From Actinomycetota bacterium (GTDB lineage: Bacteria; Actinomycetota; Acidimicrobiia; Acidimicrobiales; Ilumatobacteraceae), in NCBI GenBank assembly GCA_005790505.1, contig SXUP01000019.1, positions 20,587-84,586 on the forward strand: a stretch of DNA of 64,000 nucleotides, written 5' to 3'. Each line of letters starts with the position of its first letter. Within the stretch, counting starts at the first letter, position 1. Below, in pieces: positions 43,569-52,165 of this stretch. Both the position numbers and the translations under genes were made by a program. Below the pieces are notes generated by a model. It had not been told where the DNA came from. It saw only the letters and a program-made list of their open reading frames with translations, and searched no databases.

Positions 43569-44284
43569 TGTCAGCAAATATCATCGCATCATCACTTGCC
43601 GTCGGGTACGGACATCGTCCCATTGTTTCCGACATTGATTTTGTTCTCGAGCCCGGTGCACTGATGGTGTTGATCGGCTCAAATGGTTCAGGCAAATCAA
43701 CTTTGCTCAAAACGCTTGCTGGGCTATTGACTGCCCAATCTGGTTCTGTGCACGTGCTCGGCGATGTTCCTGGCGCCCAACCCGCGCGTGTGGCGTATTT
43801 GCCGCAGCATCCCGTGTCTTCCCACACACTTCCACTTCGTGTGCGTGATGTAGTGGCAATGGGGCGTTTTGCGCATCGTGGGTTGATGAGACGCACCACG
43901 ACGCGTGATGCCTCAATCGTCTCCGATGTAATGAAAAGAACTGGCGCAGATGCATTCAGCACGCTCCCATTGCGCGATCTTTCTGGCGGACAACAACAAC
44001 GCACACATCTTTCTCAGGTGCTAGTTCGAGAAGCAGAAGTCTTGTTGCTTGACGAACCAACAGCAGGTCTTGATGTCAGCGGCAGACGGGCCGTCGCTGA
44101 CCTTATTTTGCAGGAGCGGTCTCGTGGCGTAATCGTGGTGATGGCGACGCATGAATTAGATGATGCCGAAACCGCCGACTTAGTGATGCTGTTGGCACAA
44201 CGCGTTGTCGCCCAAGGCACTCCGGCACAGGCGCTAAGTGATGCCGCATTGCGTGCGTGTTTTGGGTTTACCCAGCCCCACTAA
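43568..44284 (+). CDS. znuC: Zinc (metal) ABC transporter ATP-binding protein
   Basis: 238 aa ATPase of the importer: Walker [16 protein letters not shown]-loop YLPQHPVSSHTLP, signature LSGGQQQRTHLSQVL, Walker B VLLLDEPTAGLD and H-switch MATHELDD. Downstream 43 bases lead to the deacetylase gene with its own promoter box. Confidence 0.93.
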   Translation: MSANIIASSLAVGYGHRPIVSDIDFVLEPGALMVLIGSNGSGKSTLLKTLAGLLTAQSGSVHVLGDVPGAQPARVAYLPQHPVSSHTLPLRVRDVVAMGRFAHRGLMRRTTTRDASIVSDVMKRTGADAFSTLPLRDLSGGQQQRTHLSQVLVREAEVLLLDEPTAGLDVSGRRAVADLILQERSRGVIVVMATHELDDAETADLVMLLAQRVVAQGTPAQALSDAALRACFGFTQPH

Positions 44285-44315
44285 TGCATTGAACCCCACG
44301 CGAGTATCCGCTCGG

Positions 44316-44321
44316 TAGTCT
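44316..44321 (+). promoter_or_regulatory. -10 box of leaderless deacetylase promoter
   Basis: TAGTCT lies 6 bases before the GTG at 44328; third copy of this hexamer at the same spacing in the window. Confidence 0.55.
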
Positions 44322-44327
44322 GTTGGA

Positions 44328-45179
44328 GTGCCACAAAAGATGTCGTTCACGATTGATGTAGAAGACATCCGCACGAGTAGCGAACAGCAATACAGGGTTC
44401 GGCTAAATGTTGATCGAGTTTTGGCTTGGTTGCATGAAAGGGAAGTCATCGGCACAGCCTTTGTCGTCGGTAAACTTGCGGAATCAGATCCATCCCTTGT
44501 GCGGGCAATCGTTGACGCCGGTCACGAGGTTGGCTTGCACTCATGGTCGCACACAGCAATAGAAAAACATACGCCGTCTGATTTTGGTCAGGACATAAAA
44601 AAAGGTCGGGAGCTTCTTCAAGATATTTCGCAGCAACCAATCAGAGGGTTTCGTGCGCCATTTATGTCGTTGACCACAAGCACGCCATGGGCACCTGACC
44701 AGATTGCAGGCGCGGGATTTACCTATTCATCGAGTGTGCTGCCGGCATCGAGCCCGTTATTTGGATTACCTGGAGCACCAAAGACGCCATTTCTTTGGGA
44801 ATCAGGCTTGCTTGAATTGCCTTGTCCCGTTACGCGCATCGGACCCCTAACAATCCCGTTCTTGGGTGGAACATACATTCGTTTGTTGCCTCGGGCAGTA
44901 ACGATTGGGGCATTAAGACGACAAGATCAAGATTCGGTGATGTGGACCTATTGTCACCCATGGGATTTTGATACTGAAGAGCGTTTTCGCCAATACCCTG
45001 AGACTGGCTTTGTAACCTCGTTGCTTTGTTTTCGGGGACGCCGCCGAATGTTTCCGCAACTAGGCGCAATTATTCATGATCTGGAATGTTCCTCGTTATC
45101 TGACATTGCCACTTCTTTGCTGACACCCGGCACCGCCAAACTGGATGTCTTTTCAATTCCTGCTCGCAACGCGGCATGA
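44328..45179 (+). CDS. Polysaccharide deacetylase family protein
   Basis: 283 aa NodB-fold hydrolase. FTIDVED holds the Asp pair, GLHSWSHTAIEKH gives the His-x3-His metal site, RGFRAPFMSL the Arg-Pro loop and YCHPWDFDTEE the late conserved His. The short form with HPWD resembles deacetylases found with exopolysaccharide systems (DUF3473-type). No signal peptide, so it likely acts in the cytoplasm or on a lipid-linked precursor. Begins with GTG. Possible start of a three-gene group with the GNAT gene. Confidence 0.85.
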   Translation: MPQKMSFTIDVEDIRTSSEQQYRVRLNVDRVLAWLHEREVIGTAFVVGKLAESDPSLVRAIVDAGHEVGLHSWSHTAIEKHTPSDFGQDIKKGRELLQDISQQPIRGFRAPFMSLTTSTPWAPDQIAGAGFTYSSSVLPASSPLFGLPGAPKTPFLWESGLLELPCPVTRIGPLTIPFLGGTYIRLLPRAVTIGALRRQDQDSVMWTYCHPWDFDTEERFRQYPETGFVTSLLCFRGRRRMFPQLGAIIHDLECSSLSDIATSLLTPGTAKLDVFSIPARNAA

Positions 45180-45183
45180 TCCG

Positions 45184-46116
45184 ATGAGTCAAAGTTTTGG
45201 AAGCGATGCCGACCTTGTTGGTGTTAGGGGCTTGATGCAGGAAGTTTTTCCACATCCTGAGAGGTTTACAGTTGAGCGACTGGCGTGGTCGTATCGACAA
45301 CACCCGCGGGGAGGGGCTGCGGTGGGGCGTTGCTTTGATGCTCAAGAAAAACAAATTGGTAACTATGCGCTTGTCCCGCTTGAATTGTCTTGCGGGACGA
45401 AACGCATCTTGCTGGGTCTTGGAGTTGATTTGGCGGTGAGCCCCAGCGCAAGGGGTACGGGGACTTTTAGGTCAACAGTGCAAGATGCATACGACCAGGC
45501 TCAACGTCAAGGATTTGCCGGCATTTTAGGAATTGCCAACGCGCAATCCGCTCCGCGCATGGTCGAGACTCTGGGTTGGAAGCACTTACCTTCTTTAGCG
45601 ACACGTCTGTTATTTGCGTCTGGGTTTGGCCGTGGATTTTCGGCACCTTATACGCCATCTCTTTTGGCAACTGAGCCGTTTCATTCGTTGCTCAACAAGC
45701 TTTCGTTTTCCAATACCGTCGGCTGGCAACAATGTTGGGACTCGGATCTTTTGCGATGGCGTTTATCAATGCCGGGAGCGCAGTATTCGTTGCATGTTCT
45801 TGATGATTGCATGGCAGTGAGCACGACCGACAGCGTCTTGGGAGTTCGGATTGCAGTTTTATTAAAAGTCTTTGGTAGGAGCGATGTCGCTAGCGTGAAC
45901 GGTTCCGCGGTGGCGATGCGTCTGGCTAGGCATCACAAAACACCGATAGTTGTGCATTGGGGCATCAACCCCGTTCTCTCTGGCAGGGGAGCACCGTTGC
46001 CTAAACGACTACAGCCATCACCTCTTGAAGTCGTTCTGCATGTCTTTGATGAATCTCATGATTCATCAGGAATCAGACTTGATTCATTTGAGTTGTTGGA
46101 TTTTGATGCGTACTGA
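45184..46116 (+). CDS. GNAT-family acetyltransferase-like protein
   Basis: 310 aa from ATG at 45184, 4 bases after the deacetylase stop. GLGVDLAVSPSARGTGTF is the acetyl-CoA-binding strand-loop and FAGILGIANAQSAPRMVETLGW the following helix region, as seen in large GNAT proteins of exopolysaccharide clusters. The C-terminal half is of unknown type. Could acylate a sugar, countering or completing the deacetylase step (inference). Its last 61 bases are antisense to the end of the GT39-like gene. Confidence 0.75.
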   Translation: MSQSFGSDADLVGVRGLMQEVFPHPERFTVERLAWSYRQHPRGGAAVGRCFDAQEKQIGNYALVPLELSCGTKRILLGLGVDLAVSPSARGTGTFRSTVQDAYDQAQRQGFAGILGIANAQSAPRMVETLGWKHLPSLATRLLFASGFGRGFSAPYTPSLLATEPFHSLLNKLSFSNTVGWQQCWDSDLLRWRLSMPGAQYSLHVLDDCMAVSTTDSVLGVRIAVLLKVFGRSDVASVNGSAVAMRLARHHKTPIVVHWGINPVLSGRGAPLPKRLQPSPLEVVLHVFDESHDSSGIRLDSFELLDFDAY

Positions 46117-47507
46117 TGCTGAGCGTTTCGCCGCTGCATCAAGGCTGTATAAAAATAATAAATCCCAACTGCAGCTGTAATTGCCAGCGTGGGTTCGGCG
46201 ATTGCGCGATATCGGGTGTTCCCGAACGTTGTTGCAACAACAAAAAGGGACGTAGCCAACGGCGCAATCAAAGTCAGAAAGTTTTGTTTTGACTCCTTGA
46301 GAACCTTGAAAAACCCAAATAAAACAAAAGGCAAAAGGGCAAAATATAAATACCAGGCAGCGAATGCGACTGGTTTGCGCCGACCCTCAGGAATGACGTC
46401 ACTCCGCATTTGATTTGATGGGTTATACAGCCCAGTTACGCGACCAACTCGAATCGCCATTGACTTTATGAAATAGCGCGGATGTTGCTTGATCCAATTC
46501 ACTGTGTCCTGCCGAAGCAGTCCATCGACCACTGCTTCGTTCATTTTGAGATATTGATGCACGATCGGAACTTTTTCCGTTATTTCTCCGTCTGGAAAAT
46601 CGGCCCGCCAATTTGGAGAGATGGATGTATCTGGCAACTCCTGGGGATGTTCGAGCGCCCACTTTTTAGTGACACGCTCTGCTGCTTCTACAGCGCAGAA
46701 GTAGGACCAGCGACCTGCATACTGTCCGGAAACATCAGCACAGTTGCTGGCAGCCATTGTGACGCCAGCACTATTAGACAACGGAACAAAACGATCAAAG
46801 CGGGCGGTGTTGTAGATAGCCCATGGTGCCAGAACGACAACGGTGACTCCTGCCATGATGGCCGCGCGCATAACTGCGACTCGTGAGCGCTGCAGTACCA
46901 GCACTCCGAGCGTGAGCAGCACGAGCGCCATCAGCAATTCAGCACGCGATAAAATCGCTACGCCAGCCAAAACGCCACCCCAGATGTACCAGCGAATGCT
47001 CCGGGATTGGGAACTAGAAACAAAGAACAGAAGCAACGAAGCAGAAACAAGAATTGCCAATGTCTCTGACAAGATCATTCCATCCCAACTCCAAAAAGAT
47101 GGATGCAGCATTGCAACTGCTGCCGCAATAAGACCCACGACGTCACCTCGTATTTTGCGCGCTACGTATCCAACTACGGCGATTGATGCAGAACCCAAAA
47201 ATGCCGAAGCAATCTGATGCGAAAGCGTCGAGCGCATGCCAAAAAATGACCACAACGCCAGCCAGTATGAATACAATGGCGGATGTCCAGCGGTTTGACG
47301 GACGATTCCGAATCGTTTGTAGACGATCACGTTGATCCATCCGTTTCCGTTGGCAAGTGAGTTGCCTTCCATGTGGTAAACGATGGCATCACCGATCATG
47401 AACCTGCCACTGTATTGAAGCCACAATAAATAGGCGAGTCGGATCAAGAATCCACCGAGCACGAACCACCCAATCCGCTGGGCAAATATTCGTGCCTCGT
47501 TGTTCAT
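46056..47507 (-). CDS. ArnT/GT39-like membrane glycosyltransferase
   Basis: 483 aa with about 11-12 helices. The first external loop has FMIGDAIVYHMEGNSLANG, giving the acidic catalytic site expected for polyprenyl-phosphate-sugar-dependent GT-C enzymes, then RQTAGHPPLYSYWLALWSFF and a later PRYFIKSMAIR. Probably transfers a sugar from a lipid carrier outside the membrane; acceptor unknown. TAGGCT 7 bases before the ATG suggests a leaderless transcript. Confidence 0.85.
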   Translation of the reverse strand: MNNEARIFAQRIGWFVLGGFLIRLAYLLWLQYSGRFMIGDAIVYHMEGNSLANGNGWINVIVYKRFGIVRQTAGHPPLYSYWLALWSFFGMRSTLSHQIASAFLGSASIAVVGYVARKIRGDVVGLIAAAVAMLHPSFWSWDGMILSETLAILVSASLLLFFVSSSQSRSIRWYIWGGVLAGVAILSRAELLMALVLLTLGVLVLQRSRVAVMRAAIMAGVTVVVLAPWAIYNTARFDRFVPLSNSAGVTMAASNCADVSGQYAGRWSYFCAVEAAERVTKKWALEHPQELPDTSISPNWRADFPDGEITEKVPIVHQYLKMNEAVVDGLLRQDTVNWIKQHPRYFIKSMAIRVGRVTGLYNPSNQMRSDVIPEGRRKPVAFAAWYLYFALLPFVLFGFFKVLKESKQNFLTLIAPLATSLFVVATTFGNTRYRAIAEPTLAITAAVGIYYFYTALMQRRNAQHQYASKSNNSNESSLIPDES

Positions 47508-47514
47508 GGTATGA

Positions 47515-47520
47515 AGCCTA
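47515..47520 (-). promoter_or_regulatory. -10 box of leaderless GT39-like gene promoter
   Basis: TAGGCT on the minus strand, 7 bases before the ATG at 47507. Only 13 bases separate this start from the divergent methyltransferase start at 47521, so the two promoters must overlap. Confidence 0.5.
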
Positions 47521-48303
47521 GTGAAGCGAGTGTTCTTGGTAAGGTACGGCTCTTGCAGTGTAGAGTTTTGTCATCAGCAACTACATAGCGGCCCTATCGT
47601 GATTATTCCTCGCAAATTTAGTGTGGTAATAAATCAAATCATCGACCTATGGGTTCCGCCTATTTTGCGTGAGTCTTGGTTATTTCGGGCCCCTGCTCGG
47701 TTTTTCTATCGCAATGCACCGATTCAAATCGACAAATTAAAAGAACACGCTTTTGAGATGTCTGATGCGGAACTGAGACTGTTTTACGAAGAAACGACCT
47801 TGTTCGTGCACCAAGGGGAGACAGACCTATCCCCCAAATCAGCGCAAGGTGTTTTGAATTCAATTACAGAAGGTCCAGTTTTGGAGGTGGGCTGCGGTCA
47901 TGGTTGGCTGGCTCAGCAAATGAGTAAAAAGTTCAATGTTGTTGCCACAGATTTTTCGTTGTACGGCTCGTATGTCTCACTTACACACTCTGGTTTTTTG
48001 GCTGTTGAGTCTGACATTATGTCTCTACCGTTTTCGGACAATTCATTTCCGACAGTTGTATGCACCCACACGCTCGAGCATGTTCCAGATTTTCAGAGTG
48101 CTTTGGCAGAATTGCGCCGTGTATGTTCGGGTAAACTCGTGGTGGTTGTTCCGCGTCAACGGCCCTACAACGTGACATTCAATCCCCATGTGCATTTTTT
48201 CCCCTACCGCTGGTCATTGTTGGCATACACCGGAGCCAAACAACTAGAGAGTCTTGAACTTGTGGGCGGTGACTGGCTTTTTATTGAATCAATGACGAAA
48301 TAA
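47521..48303 (+). CDS. SAM-dependent class I methyltransferase
   Basis: 260 aa. Motif I VLEVGCGHGWLAQQM, the acidic motif II near VVATDFS, and the motif VVCTHTLEHVPDF (post-II) are those of Methyltransf_11-type enzymes on small molecules. The target is unknown. The GTG start at 47521 is uncertain: the first 26 residues are not typical, and an in-frame GTG at 47599 begins a more hydrophobic, membrane-associating stretch. Ends directly at the convergent acyl-CoA dehydrogenase stop. Confidence 0.82.
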   Translation: MKRVFLVRYGSCSVEFCHQQLHSGPIVIIPRKFSVVINQIIDLWVPPILRESWLFRAPARFFYRNAPIQIDKLKEHAFEMSDAELRLFYEETTLFVHQGETDLSPKSAQGVLNSITEGPVLEVGCGHGWLAQQMSKKFNVVATDFSLYGSYVSLTHSGFLAVESDIMSLPFSDNSFPTVVCTHTLEHVPDFQSALAELRRVCSGKLVVVVPRQRPYNVTFNPHVHFFPYRWSLLAYTGAKQLESLELVGGDWLFIESMTK

Positions 48304-49605
48304 TTATGATTTCGTCTTTTGTGTGCCAACACGCAATTCACGAAAAGGTTTGTCTCGAGAATCATCAGGCTCTTTGGGCAATCCGAGTGCCCGCTCACCA
48401 ATAATATTGCGCTGAACTTCGTCGGAGCCACCAGCAATTGAAGTGGCTTGCACGAACAGGGCAAACTTATGAAACAAACCGTGGGCTGGTGCATCTTTGC
48501 CCAACAGCATTCCGTATGCACCAATGATGTCAAAACCTAAGTCCCGCACAACACGACCAGTGAGACTGGATTGTAACTTCAGGGTCGATGTCTCTGGTCC
48601 CGGTGCTGTGCCGGCACGAGCGTTGGCCTTGGCGCGCTGAGCAGTCCATTTTTGCGTCTCACGCATCGAGTGAAGTTTCATCAACCTCTGACGGATGACG
48701 GGGTCGTTGGCACATTTGAATTCTTTGACAAGGTCATTGAGTACTTCGGTGATACCACCACTAGTGGCAAATGAAAATGCGTCCACCTCGGTGTGTTGAA
48801 TGCATCTGAATTGATCAACTGTCATGGTTACGTCGGGATTACTGAACAATGTTCCGCCACCTCCGCCGACTCCCGGGTTATTGGAGTCACGCTCGTGGGA
48901 GAGCGTTGTCATTGCAACTGCCCATCCCTGTCCAAGATCCCCGAGGCGATTGTCATCATGGACGCGAGCCTCAGTGAAAAAGACCTCGTTGAAAGCCGAC
49001 TCTCCGGTCATCTCGCGCAGTGGACGCACTTCGATTCCAGGTTGTTGCATGTCAATCAAAAAATAGGTGAGTCCTTTGTGTTTTGGCACGTCTGGGTCTG
49101 TTCGAGCAATCAGAATTCCGTATTTTGCGAAATGAGCGCCAGAAGTCCAGACCTTTTGTCCAGTGATGATCCACTCATCTCCATCTCGCACGGCGCGAGT
49201 TTGCAGCGACGATAGATCAGACCCAGCTCCGGGCTCACTGAAAAGTTGACACCACACATCACGACCAGTCACGATGCCGGGCAAGAAACGCTCTTTTTGC
49301 TCGTGTGTTCCGTGGGTCAGAATTGTTGGCGCTGTCAAGAACGTTCCAATGCCCGTTCGTGGCCCAAATACTCCGCGTTGCATTCTGTCGTTCACAATTC
49401 GTCGTGCCATAAAAGATGGCAAATCTTGTCCACCGTATTTGTGCGGCCACGCCGGAAATGCCCAACCCGACTTGCCAAGTTTTTGCCACCAATCGCCGAT
49501 CACTAGATCGGATGACCAATTGTTGTCGTACCACTCATTGGCTCGGGCAAGCGTTTCATTGAGCAGTGCAGTCGTTGACGGGTCTAAATTTTCGGTGTCA
49601 GTCAT
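48304..49605 (-). CDS. Acyl-CoA dehydrogenase
   Basis: 433-aa FAD enzyme oxidising an acyl-CoA to the enoyl-CoA. WCQLFSEPGAGSDLSSLQT and WIITGQKVWTSGAHFAKYG are the FAD/substrate segments; ATSIAGGSDEVQRNIIGERAL is the C-terminal signature. It follows the unknown 162-aa protein by 9 bases, suggesting one transcript. Chain-length and pathway cannot be told; related enzymes are numerous in Actinobacteria. Confidence 0.92.
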   Translation of the reverse strand: MTDTENLDPSTTALLNETLARANEWYDNNWSSDLVIGDWWQKLGKSGWAFPAWPHKYGGQDLPSFMARRIVNDRMQRGVFGPRTGIGTFLTAPTILTHGTHEQKERFLPGIVTGRDVWCQLFSEPGAGSDLSSLQTRAVRDGDEWIITGQKVWTSGAHFAKYGILIARTDPDVPKHKGLTYFLIDMQQPGIEVRPLREMTGESAFNEVFFTEARVHDDNRLGDLGQGWAVAMTTLSHERDSNNPGVGGGGGTLFSNPDVTMTVDQFRCIQHTEVDAFSFATSGGITEVLNDLVKEFKCANDPVIRQRLMKLHSMRETQKWTAQRAKANARAGTAPGPETSTLKLQSSLTGRVVRDLGFDIIGAYGMLLGKDAPAHGLFHKFALFVQATSIAGGSDEVQRNIIGERALGLPKEPDDSRDKPFRELRVGTQKTKS

Positions 49606-49614
49606 AGGAGCCGT

Positions 49615-50103
49615 TCATCTGGGTTCACTAATGCGTTGCAGGACTACCCGAATACCACCCATGTCTGGGCGGGTCCAGATCATGTGCCCATCCTCGTCAA
49701 TCCATCGCAAAACTTCTATGCCTGGCATACCAATTGGACGGAGCACAAATACTTTGTCTTCATAACTTGCGACGACATGAATCGGAGTCGTGTAGTCAAA
49801 GGCGGAGACATCATGCACGCCATTTTGTTCGGTGCCGTCGGCGCGTGCGTCGGAAATTGTGCCACCCCCACAATCAACAATGCGGTCACCACACTGCTCT
49901 ATGCGTTCTGTATAAGACATCAGACGATCGTCTGCCAAAACTTGCTCGCCGCCGCGCGTGGCACTCAGCGTTTTCCAGATCCCACGCAAGTCCGGTGCCC
50001 CATCAATGAGTGGTTCGGTGCATCCACCAAGAATTAGGGGCGGAAATGTCGTGCCGTAACCGCCGCGCGGCGTGTGGGCGACAGGTATCTGGTTGGTGTT
50101 CAC
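49615..50103 (-). CDS. Unknown protein, possibly lipocalin-like
   Basis: 162 aa from GTG at 50103 (the longer frame to 50250 runs into the end of the neighbouring gene). GIWKTLSATRGGEQ near residue 32 recalls the G-x-W of lipocalin-like barrels, and the rest is alternating polar/hydrophobic strands ending in MGGIRVVLQRI. No enzyme motif. Translated just before acyl-CoA dehydrogenase (9 bases), so it may bind a hydrophobic substrate or partner (inference). TACTGT lies 6 bases before the start. Confidence 0.6.
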   Translation of the reverse strand: MNTNQIPVAHTPRGGYGTTFPPLILGGCTEPLIDGAPDLRGIWKTLSATRGGEQVLADDRLMSYTERIEQCGDRIVDCGGGTISDARADGTEQNGVHDVSAFDYTTPIHVVASYEDKVFVLRPIGMPGIEVLRWIDEDGHMIWTRPDMGGIRVVLQRISEPR

Positions 50104-50109
50104 TGCGCC

Positions 50110-50115
50110 ACAGTA
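50110..50115 (-). promoter_or_regulatory. -10 box of leaderless promoter, 162-aa protein gene
   Basis: TACTGT on the minus strand, 6 bases before the GTG at 50103. It also supports the shorter start. Confidence 0.5.
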
Positions 50116-50164
50116 TCTGACACGAGTAATCTGTTGACAACGCAAGTAAATAAATGCATTGGCA

Positions 50165-50824
50165 TTACGGCAATTGTGTGAGCGAGTTTTTGAGACGAAT
50201 ATAAACGGATTCGCCAACGATGTGGGCGAGTTCGCTGCCGAGGCTGTCAACTACCGACTCTTGCCCGACATAGGCCTCTGTGCCCTCGGTGCAGCACCAT
50301 GCCATTTTTGAGCCATGATCACCCCAGTCCTGACGCGTCCACCGGCGTACGGTTGCCACCTCCACATTGTCAACACCCATTTCCCAGTCAACTTTGACAG
50401 GTAGTTGCCAACAAACGGGAGGCTTCCATTGGGTGACAGGCTCATCAAAATATGTGGCCGCTAGTTGCAACGAACAGCCAGCACCACCCACAAAACCAGG
50501 ACGATTCAAAAAAATGCAGGCGCCATCTAATACGCGTGTTGCGGTCTTGGTTTCGTCAGCAAAGACTCCGTCCAATGCTGCTTCGGTGTGGTGTTCAAAT
50601 AGATGTTTGGGAGTCATCGCCGCCGCCGCCGACAGGTTCATTGCCTCGTCGATGCTGTCTAGTTCTGCGCCGAGCGAACAACATCCCTTGCCGCTCTCCG
50701 TGTCCACTTCACTCTCAATGCCTTTGCACCCGCGTCCCCAAATGCAGGTCCAGCGGGATTGCAAAAAATCGTTATCAAATCGCCACACTGTTTGGCCAGC
50801 ATCAATCTCGGTGTAGTTGATCAC
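50165..50824 (-). CDS. Cys-rich conserved protein, function unknown
   Basis: 219 aa with 8-9 Cys arranged in tight groups: CIWGRGCKGI, GKGCCSLGAEL, DGACIFLNRPG, GGAGCSLQ, VCWQL and MAWCCTEG. I recall actinobacterial proteins of this type; the pattern suggests iron-sulfur or zinc binding, akin to the YkgJ-type C-x-C-C proteins, but this is inference. Overlaps the PAP2 gene by 4 bases (ATGA), so the two are coupled. Early motif QSRWTCIWGRGCKG is the clearest. Confidence 0.7.
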   Translation of the reverse strand: MINYTEIDAGQTVWRFDNDFLQSRWTCIWGRGCKGIESEVDTESGKGCCSLGAELDSIDEAMNLSAAAAMTPKHLFEHHTEAALDGVFADETKTATRVLDGACIFLNRPGFVGGAGCSLQLAATYFDEPVTQWKPPVCWQLPVKVDWEMGVDNVEVATVRRWTRQDWGDHGSKMAWCCTEGTEAYVGQESVVDSLGSELAHIVGESVYIRLKNSLTQLP

Positions 50825-51624
50825 AACGACACACTAGGGGTAGGTGCGCCAAACTTGCGTCGAATTCCCTGATCAATAAGGACAGCAACTCCAAGCAGGG
50901 CAATGGCAGCAATACCGTCAAGCCACCAATGATTGCCCGTGGCAGAAACTGCAAACATTGTGAGCACCAGGTGAGATGCAAAAAACCACCGCCAGGGACT
51001 GTTTGTCGAGGCAACGACACCGAACGAGACAAGGGCAGCCCACCCGACATGAATGGATGGCATTGCTGCAAATTGATCAGACACGCCTGTTCCGACTGGT
51101 CCGTAGACGGACAATCCGTAGCGTGTTGCTAGGTCAACGTATCCAAGGTCGGGAAAAAATCGGGGGGGAGCCACGCGAACGTACCTAATAACAAGGCACG
51201 CAGCAGTCAACATAGCTAGGCAGTTTCGCCACAACGGATACTTGCTGCGGTGTCGGATAAATAGCCATACGAGAAAAACAATTGTCGCAGGCACATGGGC
51301 AACGGCGTAATAAATATTTGTCGCACGAGCAAGCCATTCATAATTAATGACGAAATGTTGAAGCGAAAGTTCTGTCGGTAGAAATAATCGTTGTTGCAAT
51401 TGGTCGATGCTGCGCCCGCGCTCAATCGCCCCGGCGGGTTGGTCAAGTGGAAGAACCATCGCAAGGCGCCAAAGCATGTACAAAAAAGAGATGAGTGCGA
51501 GTTCGGTGCTATAGGCAATAATGAAAACGCGTTGTCGAGTGCGGGGCAGAAATCTCAAGACGAGGGTGACCCCGCCACTTATGACTGCTGAGATCGCTGC
51601 TTGATCCCATGTCACCCATTTCAT
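50821..51624 (-). CDS. PAP2-superfamily membrane protein
   Basis: 267 aa with six or so helices. The PAP2 phosphatase-type motifs are partly seen: PSIHVGWAALVSFG and GNHWWLDGIAAIALLG match motifs II and III, with RVAPPRFFPDLG before them. Similar proteins include AUR1-like inositol-phosphorylceramide synthases and actinobacterial phospholipid enzymes. The start is fixed by AAGGAG at 51631-51636, 6 bases before the ATG. The upstream frame to 51678 is not needed. Substrate unknown. Confidence 0.82.
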   Translation of the reverse strand: MKWVTWDQAAISAVISGGVTLVLRFLPRTRQRVFIIAYSTELALISFLYMLWRLAMVLPLDQPAGAIERGRSIDQLQQRLFLPTELSLQHFVINYEWLARATNIYYAVAHVPATIVFLVWLFIRHRSKYPLWRNCLAMLTAACLVIRYVRVAPPRFFPDLGYVDLATRYGLSVYGPVGTGVSDQFAAMPSIHVGWAALVSFGVVASTNSPWRWFFASHLVLTMFAVSATGNHWWLDGIAAIALLGVAVLIDQGIRRKFGAPTPSVSL

Positions 51625-51689
51625 CCCTGACTCCTTGGAGCAAAACTCTACAGAACTATGTTTTGTTGCTTGTTCCAAAGCGGGTAACG

Positions 51690-51711
51690 GCGCAAACCCA
51701 TTGTTGGGCGC
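51690..51711 (-). terminator. Hairpin just after the tmRNA gene
   Basis: GCGC...CCCA and TGGG...GCGC pair in two short helices about 11 bases beyond the mature tmRNA 3' end. No T-run follows, so it may be a processing signal or weak terminator, and transcription could continue into the PAP2 gene. Confidence 0.3.
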
Positions 51712-51721
51712 GTCAAGGAAA

Positions 51722-52109
51722 TGGTGGAGCTGGGGGGAATCGAACCCCCGTCCATCAGGCGCTAGACGACCGCGCTACGACCATTCCCACTTCGGTGCTA
51801 ACGCAACACCATCGGTGGGTCGATTTCCCAACACCGAAGTGATGGACCACGTGCCGTCTTTGCGACATGTCAGCAGACTTTCCTGCGGCCAGCGTTCTTT
51901 GACGCTGTCATCCTTCGCTTCTGTTGCCGGGCTGCGATGGATTGGCCCCGTGCGGCATTGCTGCTCACGGTGTCTCTCAACTACCTAATTACTTAGGCGG
52001 CGAGAGCGAACTGCTCGTTGGCAATTCTTTTTTTGCCCTGTTTTACGAGTCTGAGCAACTCGGGTCGCACGTCCGACCAACGAAACTGGTGTCGAAACCT
52101 GTCAGCCCC
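51722..52109 (-). ncRNA. ssrA: Transfer-messenger RNA
   Basis: Rescues ribosomes stalled on broken mRNA. About 388 nt; the 5' end GGGGCTGACAGGTTTCGACA and the 3' end GGTTCGATTCCCCCCAGCTC with encoded ACCA form the tRNA-like acceptor and T arm. The resume codon is GCC at 52020-52022, and the tag frame encodes nine residues, ANEQFALAA, before TAA. smpB, its protein partner, lies 57 bases upstream on the same strand, the common bacterial pairing. Confidence 0.95.
51993..52022 (-). other. tmRNA tag reading frame
   Basis: Frame GCC AAC GAG CAG TTC GCT CTC GCC GCC TAA gives ANEQFALAA; with the charged alanine the tag is AANEQFALAA. The ALAA end is the protease signal read by ClpXP and FtsH. The preceding A-rich segment aligns with the E. 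coli resume-codon region. Confidence 0.85.
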
Positions 52110-52165
52110 GTCTTACGGTAATACCCCCTAAGTGTAACGCATGCCAGTGTCGATGACACCCAAAA

